NCBI GenBank assembly: GCA_017623505.1
Contig: JAGAOZ010000018.1
Location: 1 to 64,000, forward strand
DNA: 64,000 nucleotides
Direction of reading: 5' to 3'
Source: Alistipes sp.
Lineage (GTDB): Bacteria > Bacteroidota > Bacteroidia > Bacteroidales > Rikenellaceae
The position numbers and the translations under genes were made by a program. Shown here in pieces: positions 46,373 through 56,504 of this stretch (positions are counted from its first letter, which is position 1; each line of letters opens with the position of its first letter). The notes beneath the pieces are model-generated. The model did no database searches and was not told where the DNA came from. It was given only the letters and a program-made list of their open reading frames with translations.

Positions 46373-49267
46373 TTAACGTTTACATAGTATCTTAAAATCG
46401 CAGTATTGACAAGGTAGCTTGTCCTCCTCGTTACACTGAACAAATGGTATCGAAAGGTCGAATAACTCATCCAATGAGGCTTGTAGTCGTTGCTCAAACT
46501 CCTGGGCGTAGGTCATATAATCGACAACGGTCTTGCCGGCATGATGGTCGATGAGGTATGGCGTGAAGCCCTTTTTTCGCATATTCTTCACGGCGTAAAG
46601 TGCCGGAATGACGTTGCGCCCTGTTTTGTGGTGTAGCACCATCGAATAGAGCATGGTCTGAAGAGGGTAGTTCGATGCCGATGAGGTGTTGTGAAAAAGG
46701 GATTCCATACCCTCGGTCTGCTTCTCGACATCACGCTTATTTCGGTTGATTTCGTTATGGCCATCACCCGTTTTATAGTCCACAACTCTGATGCAACCAT
46801 TGTCCAAAGAGTCAATTCTGTCGGCAATACCGCCAATCATAACGGTAGAGCCGTCGGAGAGTGTTATAGGATAATTGACATCCTCCTCCAAGTGTAGAAT
46901 TGTAAAGTCGTTATGCTGAATGTCGTATGGTATAATAGACTTGCGGATATAGTCAATGACCATATCTTTTACCAAAATAAGACCACCGGTATAATCGCTG
47001 CAATCCGTTCCCTCTCGGTTGAGGAATTGAGAATTGATAGCCTCAATCGTGGCTTGTTCGACGGCGTTATTCTTCAGAATCTGCTCTAAGTGTTGCTTAG
47101 GGTTCGCTATGCCAATAAGTGGGGTGTAGAGCGTCTGCATGGCGATATGCAGAATCTTACCAAACATCGGATTGTCTACATCGTCAGTAAGGCTGTCTGT
47201 GGTTCGTATCTTCGCCACCTTAGAGAAGTAGAACTTCAAAGGGCATGACGTGTACGGCGAGAAGGCACTTGGCGACAAGACCTTATCCGTGTTGTTGAGC
47301 AGTTGCTGCAAAATTTCGGCAACCTCACCCTCTTTGGCTATAACGATGCTGTTGTTAGGCTCGGCAGCGACATTAACACCAACATTGTAGTACTTAATAG
47401 GGTGTGGGGACTCAAATTCCAGCTGATGAATGTATCGACTGCGTTCGCCGGTGGATTTGTCGTCGGCAAGCGAGCAGTAAATCATATCAACACGCTCGGC
47501 ACGCTGAATCAGACGATAGAAATAGTAGGCATAGACGCCCTCGTGATATTCGGGTGTCGGGATGCCGTATGCGGCCTTGAGATTGTATGGTATGTATGAT
47601 GAATTACCCAGAGAGTTGCCAGGGAAATTATCATCATCCATAGATAGAATAATTACGTTTTTAAAGTCGAGGTTGCGGGTCTCCAAAATACCCATAATCT
47701 GTAATCCCTCAAGAGGCTCTCCGCTATAAGGAATACGGACGTTTTGCAGATGACGCTTAATGAGTGAAGTATAGATTGATACGGATACGTCTATATCGCA
47801 CTGTTTCACAGAGTTGGTAACCTGCGAGATATTCTCTGCCAAAATGGCTAAATAGGATAGCTTAAGGGTGCGACTATCGGTGTTATCGCTGACTGATAGG
47901 GATAACGCATATATTACATCAATCAGATAATTATATAAGTCATCTAAACCCTCTGTATATCTGAAGATTTTACTTAGCAATGTGCTATGTGTAAAAAGCT
48001 CGTTGCTAACTCTGATATAGCGGGCATTGACGATGGTTTTTTGTAGCTTTTTTGCTGTGTCACCATCCTGCTCCAGAACGTATGGATGGTTCAAAATACC
48101 CGATACGTCTACGTGGTAAAAAGTGACTTTGCCTTTGTCGTTGCGGGCATTGTGCTGCAAGTCGAAAAGACGCATCACAAACGAGTATGCCGTAGTGTGT
48201 TTGATGGGGTGGCCCATCGTAATATTGAGCTTCAGCTTATTTTCGCCATTGGCATCTTTGTCATCAGGTAAGGAGTGCAATAATGGCAACAGTAGGTTCT
48301 CGTTGGTAAGGACAATGGCTGTCTCCTTGTCGAAAAGTAGTTCGGGAGAGATTTCACGCAGAATCTTATTGACGTATTTGCACTGAATAATATTCGAGGC
48401 GGTGGATATGGTAGACAGTCGCTTCTCGCTACGTAGAAAATTGTCGTGTGAGATGTGGTCCGTGGCGGGGAATAATGTCATATTTTGACGAAGGAAACGG
48501 CCCGCCTCCTGCTGCTCGTCATCGACGTAATATGAGTCGTAGTCCCAATAAAAATCACAATGGTAATTGGCGGTGAGGAACTTTAATACCCGCTGCTCGC
48601 ACTGAGAGAGTGCGTTAAAACCGACGATAACGTAGTGACGTCCGCGCTTGAAATTGACGATATTGTTGCCCAGATTCTCAGCCGCAGAGCGATAGACCAT
48701 ACCCTGGTATGCAAACTTAAGCTCGGCTAAGCGTTGCTTGAGCTCATGGTAGATTGGTGCTAAGCTTTTCCATATCTTGAGGAATCGTTGCTTGTATTCA
48801 GGGAGTGATTCCTCCTGTAAAAAGTGTTTCCAAAAGCGGCTGACAACCTCCAACGTTTCGGTGTCGGGGAATCTGGCCTCAATCTGCTTTAAATCATAGA
48901 GATTGCAGAAGAGCATATCGGCGTCAATCATATATTTGTCGATTAGGTCAAAGTCCCCAATCAACATCTCACCCCAAAAGTAAAACTTATCAAATGGCTC
49001 GTTGTGGTGTTTGGAGTATATCTTATATAATTCGCTGATAATGCGTATCTTATCGCCAACCTTGAAAGATGCAGCCTCGCTCATTATATCATCCATTGAG
49101 AGATATTCAGGCTGCCAGATTGTACCTCCTTGGACTATATGAGATAGCGCCTCGGAGAAGAATAGACGCGCTCGTCGAGAGGGAAGAACTATCGTCTTGT
49201 TTTGGATGTCTTCTCCGTAACGGTTGTATAGCTTTTGGGCTACTTCATATAGAAAGGTTTGTTGCAT
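46373..49267 (-). CDS. addB: AddB-type nuclease subunit with iron-sulfur cysteines
   Basis: This 964-residue protein has a RecB-type PD-(D/E)XK nuclease near the C-terminus (GGIADRIDSL...IRVVDYKTGDGH). Four cysteines are arranged as in AddB: C675 (YTSCPLKFYF) before the nuclease core, and C953, C956 and C962 (CQYC...C) at the very end. The CxxC-x5-C spacing equals that of the AddB 4Fe-4S staple. The N-terminal half lacks a Walker A lysine motif, as expected for the inactivated helicase of AddB, although TIVLPSRRARLFF marks the start of the fold. It is translated just ahead of addA. Confidence 0.88.
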   Translation of the reverse strand: MQQTFLYEVAQKLYNRYGEDIQNKTIVLPSRRARLFFSEALSHIVQGGTIWQPEYLSMDDIMSEAASFKVGDKIRIISELYKIYSKHHNEPFDKFYFWGEMLIGDFDLIDKYMIDADMLFCNLYDLKQIEARFPDTETLEVVSRFWKHFLQEESLPEYKQRFLKIWKSLAPIYHELKQRLAELKFAYQGMVYRSAAENLGNNIVNFKRGRHYVIVGFNALSQCEQRVLKFLTANYHCDFYWDYDSYYVDDEQQEAGRFLRQNMTLFPATDHISHDNFLRSEKRLSTISTASNIIQCKYVNKILREISPELLFDKETAIVLTNENLLLPLLHSLPDDKDANGENKLKLNITMGHPIKHTTAYSFVMRLFDLQHNARNDKGKVTFYHVDVSGILNHPYVLEQDGDTAKKLQKTIVNARYIRVSNELFTHSTLLSKIFRYTEGLDDLYNYLIDVIYALSLSVSDNTDSRTLKLSYLAILAENISQVTNSVKQCDIDVSVSIYTSLIKRHLQNVRIPYSGEPLEGLQIMGILETRNLDFKNVIILSMDDDNFPGNSLGNSSYIPYNLKAAYGIPTPEYHEGVYAYYFYRLIQRAERVDMIYCSLADDKSTGERSRYIHQLEFESPHPIKYYNVGVNVAAEPNNSIVIAKEGEVAEILQQLLNNTDKVLSPSAFSPYTSCPLKFYFSKVAKIRTTDSLTDDVDNPMFGKILHIAMQTLYTPLIGIANPKQHLEQILKNNAVEQATIEAINSQFLNREGTDCSDYTGGLILVKDMVIDYIRKSIIPYDIQHNDFTILHLEEDVNYPITLSDGSTVMIGGIADRIDSLDNGCIRVVDYKTGDGHNEINRNKRDVEKQTEGMESLFHNTSSASNYPLQTMLYSMVLHHKTGRNVIPALYAVKNMRKKGFTPYLIDHHAGKTVVDYMTYAQEFEQRLQASLDELFDLSIPFVQCNEEDKLPCQYCDFKILCKR

Positions 49268-49275
49268 AATGCGTC

Positions 49276-50220
49276 TTAGTCGAGAGATTGCATACCTGAT
49301 TGAGAAATCCTGATAATCTGCTGGTAGTCCTCAGGGGATAGCTCCATGAAGAAGAAATGTATAGGATTTACTCTAATGTCGTTGTATCGTACCTCGTAGT
49401 GAAGGTGTGGGGCAAGTGACAAACCGGAGTTACCCGACTTGGCAATAACGTCACCTCGCGACACGTGCTGACCTACGCTGACAAGAGTTTCGAACAGATG
49501 ACTATATGAACTCTTGTAGCCGTTGCCATGGTCGATGACGATAGTTTTGCCCGATGTGGAGTTCTTGTCGAGAATCTCCTTGACTACACCGTCGGCTGTG
49601 GCGAATACGCTTGAGCCCTCGCCGATGCTGTAATCAACGCCCTGATGTGATTTCAGTGAGCGATAGAAGGGGTTGAGCGTCGGACCATAGCCCGCTGTAA
49701 GGAGCGTTAGTTTGTCGTTAAGAACAGGCTGTATGGCCGGGATGTTTTTACATTTATCGCCCAAAGTTTCACCCTGCTCCATAATATCGTTCCACGAGGT
49801 CTGCTGCTTGGAGATAGCTCGCTCTAATTTAGTTATGCGGTGCAGAAGCTCTGCATTAAGCTCATCGTAGGATTTGGTAAGGCACGCCTCGTGAAGCGCA
49901 ACGCGTTCGGAGTGATTTGTGCTGCTGAAATCGTAAGGGTCGGTCTCGAAAAGAACGCGGAAGACGCTCTTGTCGCGTGCGTCAATATTCTCCAAAACTA
50001 CGGCCAATGAGTCGTAGCGGGCCTGCATGGCTTCGTATTCGGCCTGCATACGTTGGTTCTCGAGCTTCATCTGGTGCTCGGTTGGAGTGTCGAAGAAGAA
50101 AGAGAACACGATATAGTATACAAACAATGCGCCTATCCAAAGTAACGATTTAAGGCTGAAATATACCAATCTCGTCGCTCTGGAACGATTGATTCTCTGT
50201 GATTTATCGCTCTTACCCAT
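49276..50220 (-). CDS. Membrane-anchored M23 metallopeptidase (copy 1)
   Basis: This 314-residue protein has a basic cytoplasmic N-terminus, one span (about 31-49), a coiled coil (about 60-100) and a C-terminal M23 domain (about 180-290) with SHQGVDYSIG, a SHLFE motif and APHLHYEVR supplying the zinc ligands. The layout is like MepM/YebA-type cell-wall endopeptidases, which cut peptide cross-links to allow wall growth. It is 3 bp downstream of a paralogue with the same layout and 8 bp upstream of addB. Confidence 0.93.
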   Translation of the reverse strand: MGKSDKSQRINRSRATRLVYFSLKSLLWIGALFVYYIVFSFFFDTPTEHQMKLENQRMQAEYEAMQARYDSLAVVLENIDARDKSVFRVLFETDPYDFSSTNHSERVALHEACLTKSYDELNAELLHRITKLERAISKQQTSWNDIMEQGETLGDKCKNIPAIQPVLNDKLTLLTAGYGPTLNPFYRSLKSHQGVDYSIGEGSSVFATADGVVKEILDKNSTSGKTIVIDHGNGYKSSYSHLFETLVSVGQHVSRGDVIAKSGNSGLSLAPHLHYEVRYNDIRVNPIHFFFMELSPEDYQQIIRISQSGMQSLD

Positions 50221-50223
50221 AGC

Positions 50224-51186
50224 CTATTCTCCCTCATAGTTTTCTTCCTGAATCTGTCCCATCAGGCTCTTGTAAGCTTCGGTGGACATATCCTTATCGA
50301 AGTAGTTAATTGGATTGACAACAGAGCCCTTATAGATAACCTCGTAGTGGAGGTGTGGGGCTGTTGAAATACCTGTATTACCCATCTCGGCGATTAGCTC
50401 TCCACGTGAGACGGTGTCGCCTTGCTCGACGAATACCTTGTCCAAATGGGCGTATCTTGTCTTGTATCCAAAACCGTGATTAACAACGATTTGAGTGCCG
50501 TAACTTGTACGCGCTCTACTCAATACGACGGTCTCGATAATACCGTCGCCGGTAGTATAAACCGGGTCGCCAATCTTACCGCCTAAGTCTACACCCTGGT
50601 GCATCTTGCGGTACTTGAGGATAGGGTGGATGCGGTAGCCGAAAGCTCCGATACCGCCACGTAGACGACTGCGGTCAATAGGCCAAATGGCAGGGATGGA
50701 TGTGGAGAAATTCTCCTTCTCCCTGGAGAGCTTCTGTAACTCGTCAAGAGATTTTGATGAGAGGTATAGCGAACGAGCCAATTGGTCCATCTGAAGCCAT
50801 GTTGTGTGGAGCATGTCGCGGTTGCTTAAATCTTTCATCCAGGCATACTTCTGCTCTGCATAAGGGGAGTGGATGCCCTCGATGTAGAAGGTGTCTGACG
50901 AGAAGAGCGGACGGTATACGTTGTTGTCACGCTGACGAATCTGGTCGATTTGATTCTGCGAAGAGCGAATCTTCGTAAGCAGAACCTTGTTTTTATACTC
51001 AATCCGGCTGCGCTCCTCTGAGAGTTCCAACATCTTGGGAGTGTAGAACAGCGAGGAGAAGAGCATATTGAAAAGGGCAATGACGATAAAACCAATGAGC
51101 AGAGTGCGAAACAGACGGTATGTGCGTAGTCTGTGAATAAGACTTCGCTCCTGGTTATCCGCCTTTTTCTTATTAAAAATGCCCAT
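50224..51186 (-). CDS. Membrane-anchored M23 metallopeptidase (copy 2)
   Basis: This 320-residue protein has the same architecture as its neighbour: basic N-terminus, span at about 30-50, coiled coil (about 52-90), then a helical linker and an M23 domain (about 185-295) with MHQGVDLGG, YAHLD and APHLHYEV. The linker contains PAIWPIDRSRLRGGIGAFGYRIHPI, the usual lead-in of this class. Two different paralogues in tandem suggest either division of labour or a heteromeric complex. A -7 box lies upstream. Confidence 0.93.
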   Translation of the reverse strand: MGIFNKKKADNQERSLIHRLRTYRLFRTLLIGFIVIALFNMLFSSLFYTPKMLELSEERSRIEYKNKVLLTKIRSSQNQIDQIRQRDNNVYRPLFSSDTFYIEGIHSPYAEQKYAWMKDLSNRDMLHTTWLQMDQLARSLYLSSKSLDELQKLSREKENFSTSIPAIWPIDRSRLRGGIGAFGYRIHPILKYRKMHQGVDLGGKIGDPVYTTGDGIIETVVLSRARTSYGTQIVVNHGFGYKTRYAHLDKVFVEQGDTVSRGELIAEMGNTGISTAPHLHYEVIYKGSVVNPINYFDKDMSTEAYKSLMGQIQEENYEGE

Positions 51187-51214
51187 TGTCGAAAAATATA
51201 CCTTAAATATTATG

Positions 51215-51245
51215 CAAAATTAGGCAAAAAGATGTAATTTTGCAA
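51215..51245 (-). promoter_or_regulatory. Promoter of the M23/addBA operon
   Basis: On the minus strand TAATTTTG (complement of 51215-51222) and TTG (complement of 51243-51245) are 20 bp apart. It overlaps the divergent alaS -7 box at 51235-51242. Confidence 0.55.
51235..51242 (+). promoter_or_regulatory. -7 box for alaS
   Basis: TAATTTTG matches TAnnTTTG and lies 49 bp before the alaS start. The box is embedded in the spacer of the divergent M23 promoter, so the two may exclude one another. Confidence 0.5.
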
Positions 51246-51291
51246 TCCGAATTTGATATTATAACGATAATAATAGTAAAAACGATATATA

Positions 51292-53904
51292 ATGGAATCA
51301 AACAAAATCAGACAAGCCTTTCTGGATTTCTTCTCATCGAAAGAGCACCAGATTGTACCATCGGCTCCGATGGTAGTAAAGAATGACCCTACATTGATGT
51401 TTACCAATGCGGGTATGAATCAGTTTAAGGATATATTCCTCGGTAACGCTCCTCGTAAGTGGGCTCGTGCAGCAGATACACAGAAGTGTCTGCGCGTGTC
51501 GGGTAAGCACAACGACTTGGAGGAGGTGGGTCACGACACCTATCACCACACAATGTTCGAGATGTTGGGTAACTGGTCATTTGGCGACTACTTCAAGAAG
51601 GAGGCTATCGCTTGGGCTTGGGAGCTTCTGACGGAGGTTTATGGCTTGGATAAGAGCCGTATGTATGCTACTGTATTTGAGGGTAGCGAGAGCGACGGAG
51701 TGCCTTTCGACCAGGAGGCTTACGACTATTGGAAGCAGTATCTGCCAGAGGACCATATCATTCGCGGTAACAAGCACGATAACTTCTGGGAGATGGGCGA
51801 GACAGGTCCTTGTGGTCCTTGTAGCGAGATTCACTTCGACTTGCGTGATGAGGCTGATATAGTTAAGGTGCCGGGCCGTGATATGGTCAATGCAGGACAC
51901 CATCTTGTAATCGAGATTTGGAACTTGGTGTTTATGCAGTTTAACCGTAAGGCAAATGGTGACTTGGAGCCACTGCCAGCAAAGCACGTAGATACAGGTA
52001 TGGGCTTTGAGCGTCTGTGTATGATTCTTCAGAACAAGAAGTCAAACTACGATACCGATGTTTTCCAGCCTACAATCTCTCGTCTGGCTGCAATGTCGGG
52101 TAAGGAGTACGGTAAGGATGAGAAGTGCGATATTGCTATGCGTGTTATAGCAGACCACTTGAGAGCTATCTCATTCTCTATTGCCGACGGTCAGCTGCCT
52201 GCAAATGCTAAGGCGGGTTATGTTATTCGCCGAATTCTGCGTCGTGCAGTGCGATACGGTTACACATACCTCGGCTTCAATGAGCCTACACTCTGTAAGT
52301 TGGTGGCAGGTTTGGCTGAGCAGATGGGACACCAATTCCCTGAGTTGCGTCAGCAGCAGACACTCATTGAGCGCGTTATCGAAGAGGAGGAGGCATCATT
52401 CTTGCGTACTTTGGCTACCGGTATCAACCTCTTGGACCGTGTGATTGCTAAGGTGGGTAAGGGTGGCGTTATTGCCGGTAAGGATGCTTTTGAGTTGTAT
52501 GATACATTCGGCTTCCCAATTGACCTTACAGAGCTTATCGCACGTGAGCAGGGCGTAAGTATCGACTTGGAGGGCTTCGAGAAGGAGCTTCAGGCCCAGA
52601 AGGAGCGTTCGCGTAATGCTGCGGCACAGGATATTGACGATTGGCAGGAGTTGATGCCTATCTCGCAGTGCGAGTTTGTAGGCTATGATACTTTGACTGC
52701 ACCAATCCATATTGCCCGTTATCGTAAGGTAACATCGAAGGGCAAGACTACCTTCCAGCTTGTATTTGACCAGACACCTTTCTATGGTAATTCGGGTGGC
52801 CAGATTGGCGATACAGGTTATATCGAGTCGGCTAACGAGAAGATTCAGGTGGTAGCTACCGAGAAGGAGAATGGTCTTATTATCCACGTTACAACGTCTC
52901 TGCCAGAGAATATGGAGGCTGAGTTTACAGCTGTTGTGGATGCTGAGGCTCGTCAGGCTGCGGCTAATAACCACACAGCAACCCACCTCTTGGACCAGGC
53001 GTTGCGTAAGGTGCTGGGTACTCACGTTGAGCAGAAGGGCTCTATGGTATCGCCATCGGGCTTGCGTTTCGACTTCTCACACTTCCAGAAGGTTACAGCC
53101 GAGGAGTTGCGAGAGGTGGAGCGTATGGTTAATCAGCTCATCCGTCAGAACTATCCTCTGGAGGAGAATCGTGAGGCTACAATGGAGCAGGCTAATGCTA
53201 TGGGCGCTATCGCTCTGTTTGGCGAGAAGTATGGCGACAAGGTGCGTGTGGTTAAGTTCGGTGACTCTGTGGAGTTGTGTGGTGGTACACATACATCGGC
53301 TACCGGTACTATCGGTATGTTTAAGATTATCTCGGAGAGTGCTATTTCGGCCGGTGTGCGTCGTATTGAGGCTATTACGGGCGTTAAGGCTGAGAATATG
53401 CTCTATATGATTGAGGACCGTATGGCTGCTATTGCAAAGCTTATCAATAACCCTAACGCGGAGCAGGCTGTGCAGAAGCTTTTGGAGACTAACGAGGCTA
53501 TGCAGAAGGAGTTGGATCAGCTGCATAAGGAGCAGATTGCCTCTTTGGTTGATAATATCATCAAGGAGCGTCGCGCCGACGAGCCATTTGTTGTAGCACG
53601 TTTGGTGCAGTATCCATCGGCATTCATCAAGGATTTGGCTTATATGTTGCGTGCAAAAGTTAAGGACTCTGTATTGGTGCTTGGCTCGAATATTGACTCT
53701 AAGCCTATGTTGGCTGTGGTGCTTGGCGATGAGATTGTAGAGCGTGGCGTAGATGCAGGTGCTATCGTTCGCGAGGCGGCTAAGCTCATCAACGGTGGTG
53801 GTGGTGGACAGAAGTTCTTTGCTACGGCCGGTGGTAAGAATGTCGAGGGCTTGCAGACTGCAATAGATAAGGCTGTGGAGCTTGTTATGGAGAAGTTGAA
53901 GTAA
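51292..53904 (+). CDS. alaS: Alanyl-tRNA synthetase
   Basis: AlaS charges tRNA-Ala and edits mischarged Ser and Gly. The 870 residues contain the class II catalytic core (APMVVKNDPTLMFTNAGMNQFKDIFLG, CLRVSGKHNDLEEVG, GHHLVIEIWNLVFMQF), the editing domain with the zinc ligands in NNHTATHLLDQAL and CGGTHTSATG, and the C-terminal Gly-rich GGGGGQKFFATAGGKN segment. Length is standard. It is followed 30 bp on by gpmI. Confidence 0.98.
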   Translation: MESNKIRQAFLDFFSSKEHQIVPSAPMVVKNDPTLMFTNAGMNQFKDIFLGNAPRKWARAADTQKCLRVSGKHNDLEEVGHDTYHHTMFEMLGNWSFGDYFKKEAIAWAWELLTEVYGLDKSRMYATVFEGSESDGVPFDQEAYDYWKQYLPEDHIIRGNKHDNFWEMGETGPCGPCSEIHFDLRDEADIVKVPGRDMVNAGHHLVIEIWNLVFMQFNRKANGDLEPLPAKHVDTGMGFERLCMILQNKKSNYDTDVFQPTISRLAAMSGKEYGKDEKCDIAMRVIADHLRAISFSIADGQLPANAKAGYVIRRILRRAVRYGYTYLGFNEPTLCKLVAGLAEQMGHQFPELRQQQTLIERVIEEEEASFLRTLATGINLLDRVIAKVGKGGVIAGKDAFELYDTFGFPIDLTELIAREQGVSIDLEGFEKELQAQKERSRNAAAQDIDDWQELMPISQCEFVGYDTLTAPIHIARYRKVTSKGKTTFQLVFDQTPFYGNSGGQIGDTGYIESANEKIQVVATEKENGLIIHVTTSLPENMEAEFTAVVDAEARQAAANNHTATHLLDQALRKVLGTHVEQKGSMVSPSGLRFDFSHFQKVTAEELREVERMVNQLIRQNYPLEENREATMEQANAMGAIALFGEKYGDKVRVVKFGDSVELCGGTHTSATGTIGMFKIISESAISAGVRRIEAITGVKAENMLYMIEDRMAAIAKLINNPNAEQAVQKLLETNEAMQKELDQLHKEQIASLVDNIIKERRADEPFVVARLVQYPSAFIKDLAYMLRAKVKDSVLVLGSNIDSKPMLAVVLGDEIVERGVDAGAIVREAAKLINGGGGGQKFFATAGGKNVEGLQTAIDKAVELVMEKLK

Positions 53905-53934
53905 AAACATATAGAATAATAGATTTCGAAAGAT

Positions 53935-55461
53935 ATGGATAAGAAAGTTTTATTGATGATTCTCGATGGTTGGGGAATCGGAAATGGTACAAAGTCGGAT
54001 GTTATCTCAACGATTCATCCTGCGTATATATCTGCTATGACAGAGCAGTATCCACACGCTCAGTTGCGTACAGACGGAGAGAATGTTGGTCTGCCTAATG
54101 GTCAGATGGGTAACTCGGAGGTAGGACACCTCAATATCGGCGCGGGTCGTGTGGTTTATCAGGACTTGGTGAAGATTAACCGTGCGTGTGCTGACAACTC
54201 GATATATGCTAACGATGAGATTGTGAAGGCTTTTGAGTATGCAAAACAGAATGGAGTGAGCGTACACATGATGGGCTTGACCTCGGATGGCGGTGTGCAC
54301 TCTTCAATTGAGCACCTCTACAAGCTCTGCGAGATAGCAGCTAAGTATGGTATCGAGGATACCTTCATCCACTGCTTTATGGATGGTCGTGATACCGACC
54401 CTAAGAGCGGTAAGGGCTTTATCGAAGATGTAGAGAAGAATATCGCCGATAAGGCGGGTAAGATTGCCTCTATCATCGGTCGTTACTATGCTATGGACCG
54501 TGATAAGCGTTGGGAGCGTGTGAAGATTGCTTACGACTTGCTCGTCAGTGGCGAGGGTGTCGCAGCAACCGATATGGTCGAGGCTATGCAGCGTTCATAC
54601 GACGAGGGTGTAACGGATGAGTTTGTGAAGCCTATCGTACGTATAAATGAGGCTGGTGAGGTTATTGGTCGCATTAAGCCAAACGATGTGGTTATCTTCT
54701 TCAACTACCGTAATGACCGTGCTAAGGAGCTTACTATCGTTCTTACGCAGGAGGATATGCCGGCAGAGGGTATGCACACTATGCCATTGTATTATTGCTG
54801 TATGACCCCTTACGATGCTAAGTTCCAGGGCTTGCACATTCTGTTTGATAAGGAGAATGTGCAGAACACTATCGGCGAGTATGTGGCATCACTCGGCTTG
54901 AATCAGTTGCGTATTGCCGAGACCGAGAAGTATGCTCACGTAACATTCTTCCTGAATGGTGGCCGTGAGGATAAGTTCGCAGGAGAGGACCGTATTCTGG
55001 TCGCTTCGCCAAAGGTAGCTACATACGACCTTCAGCCAGAGATGAGTGCATACGAGGTGAAGGATAAGTTGGTTGAGGCTTTGGGTACTCAGAAGTTCGA
55101 CTTCATCTGCTTGAACTTCGCTAATGGCGATATGGTAGGTCATACAGGCGTATACGAGGCTATCGAGAAGGCTGTGAAGGCTGTCGATGAGTGTGTGTCG
55201 GCTGTTGTGGAGACCGCTAAGGCTAACGGCTATGAGGTGGTGATGATTGCTGACCACGGTAATGCCGATAACGCTGTCAATGCTGACGGTACACCTAATA
55301 CGGCTCACTCACTCAATCCTGTGCCTATCGTAGTGGTGTCGGATAGAGTGGCAAGCGTGAAGAACGGTATCTTGGCTGATGTTGCTCCTACGGTGTTGAA
55401 GCTTATGGGCTTGGAGCAGCCTAAGGAGATGACCGGCGAGGCGTTGGTTGAGATGAAATAG
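53935..55461 (+). CDS. gpmI: 2,3-bisphosphoglycerate-independent phosphoglycerate mutase
   Basis: GpmI interconverts 3- and 2-phosphoglycerate in glycolysis, using two Mn ions and a phosphoserine. The 508 residues show [10 protein letters not shown] (metal-binding Asp), [19 protein letters not shown] with the catalytic Ser, [45 protein letters not shown] and the C-terminal [10 protein letters not shown] metal site. It is probably co-transcribed with alaS. Confidence 0.98.
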   Translation: MDKKVLLMILDGWGIGNGTKSDVISTIHPAYISAMTEQYPHAQLRTDGENVGLPNGQMGNSEVGHLNIGAGRVVYQDLVKINRACADNSIYANDEIVKAFEYAKQNGVSVHMMGLTSDGGVHSSIEHLYKLCEIAAKYGIEDTFIHCFMDGRDTDPKSGKGFIEDVEKNIADKAGKIASIIGRYYAMDRDKRWERVKIAYDLLVSGEGVAATDMVEAMQRSYDEGVTDEFVKPIVRINEAGEVIGRIKPNDVVIFFNYRNDRAKELTIVLTQEDMPAEGMHTMPLYYCCMTPYDAKFQGLHILFDKENVQNTIGEYVASLGLNQLRIAETEKYAHVTFFLNGGREDKFAGEDRILVASPKVATYDLQPEMSAYEVKDKLVEALGTQKFDFICLNFANGDMVGHTGVYEAIEKAVKAVDECVSAVVETAKANGYEVVMIADHGNADNAVNADGTPNTAHSLNPVPIVVVSDRVASVKNGILADVAPTVLKLMGLEQPKEMTGEALVEMK

Positions 55462-55480
55462 GGTAGTCTTACTCTAGATA

Positions 55481-55522
55481 AACAGAAGAGGTTGTTAGCT
55501 TTTGCCAACAACCTCTTCTGTT
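55481..55522. terminator. Bidirectional terminator between gpmI and the dehydrogenase gene
   Basis: A perfect 16-bp stem (AACAGAAGAGGTTGTT / AACAACCTCTTCTGTT) with a 10-nt loop lies between convergent genes. T-rich sequence follows on the plus strand (TTTGTGTTTG pattern from 55521). Confidence 0.88.
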
Positions 55523-55568
55523 TGTGTTTGGGTAATGATGTAAAAAGCGCCACTTCTTGCATCATTAC

Positions 55569-56495
55569 CTACTTTAAATATTCTTCGATATTTTTTGAAA
55601 TGCAGCCAATCAATCTGTCGATAGCATCGTCAGATGACCATGCGTTGTGTGGCGATGCAAGCAGACGATAGCGGTCCTTAATCTTATAAAGAGGGGAGGT
55701 GCGGAGTGGCTCAACGGAGAATACGTCGAGTGCTGCGCCGCGAATCGCTCCTGCGTCAAGAGCATCGGCTAATGCTTGCTCATTGACAATGCCGCCGCGT
55801 GCTACATTGATAAGAATGGCTGACGGCTTCATCTTTGATAGCTGTGGCGCATCCAGCAGATTGTTTGTCTGTGCATTAAGCGGCGCATGAATTGAGATTA
55901 TATCGGACTCGGATAGCAACTCGTCAAGCGAAACGGCTGGGTAGTCCTCTTGGCGAAAGACGCCCGATGTGGATGTGTAGCTAACCTCGCAGCCAAAGGC
56001 CGTAGCAAGGCGTGCCACCTCGCGACCAATGTTGCCCAATCCGATAATGCCCCATTTCTTGCCACGGATTTGTGATGTGGGGCGGTCAAAGTTGAATGGA
56101 CGGTCCGAGGCAGAGTATCTGCCCGAATGGAAATAGTCGTCGTAGTATGTTACCTCGCGCAGCAAGGATAAAGCGGAGCAGAGTGTGGTCTCGGCGACAG
56201 AGTAGGTGGAGTAGCCGACGGCGTTGCGGACCTCGATACCGAGCTCTGCTGCGGCAACCAAATCGACATTGTTCATACCTGTTGCTGCAACGCAAATAAG
56301 CCTTAGGTCGGGTAGCTGTGTAAGTATCTCTGCCGAGAGAACGACCTTGTTGGAAATTACAATTTCTGCTCCTTGACAACGCTCAATAACTTGCTCCGGA
56401 AGAGTAAAATCATAGCCTGTGTAATCGCCAAATTTTGCCACAGCAGACATATCTCGTCCCGCAATAGAATATTCATCTAAAAATACTATTTTCAT
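55569..56495 (-). CDS. NAD-dependent D-2-hydroxyacid dehydrogenase
   Basis: This 308-residue protein of the D-isomer 2-hydroxyacid dehydrogenase family has the NAD motif GLGNIGREVARLATAFG (about 152-168), the substrate-binding segment VAATGMNNVDLVAAAELGIEV, the catalytic Arg region NVARGGIVNEQAL, a Glu in DVFSVEPL and a His in SPHNAWSS. Members reduce glyoxylate, hydroxypyruvate or related 2-oxoacids; which one is unclear, and glycerate dehydrogenase is the nearest match in feel. It is 9 bp downstream of tcdA. Confidence 0.9.
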   Translation of the reverse strand: MKIVFLDEYSIAGRDMSAVAKFGDYTGYDFTLPEQVIERCQGAEIVISNKVVLSAEILTQLPDLRLICVAATGMNNVDLVAAAELGIEVRNAVGYSTYSVAETTLCSALSLLREVTYYDDYFHSGRYSASDRPFNFDRPTSQIRGKKWGIIGLGNIGREVARLATAFGCEVSYTSTSGVFRQEDYPAVSLDELLSESDIISIHAPLNAQTNNLLDAPQLSKMKPSAILINVARGGIVNEQALADALDAGAIRGAALDVFSVEPLRTSPLYKIKDRYRLLASPHNAWSSDDAIDRLIGCISKNIEEYLK

Positions 56496-56504
56496 AGAGT
56501 TATA

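Noticed and set aside
52396-53025. 209-codon open frame on the minus strand
   Set aside because: Antisense shadow of alaS with no recognisable product.
53077-53910. 277-codon open frame on the minus strand
   Set aside because: It lies entirely within alaS and mirrors its codons; no domain and no independent start signal.
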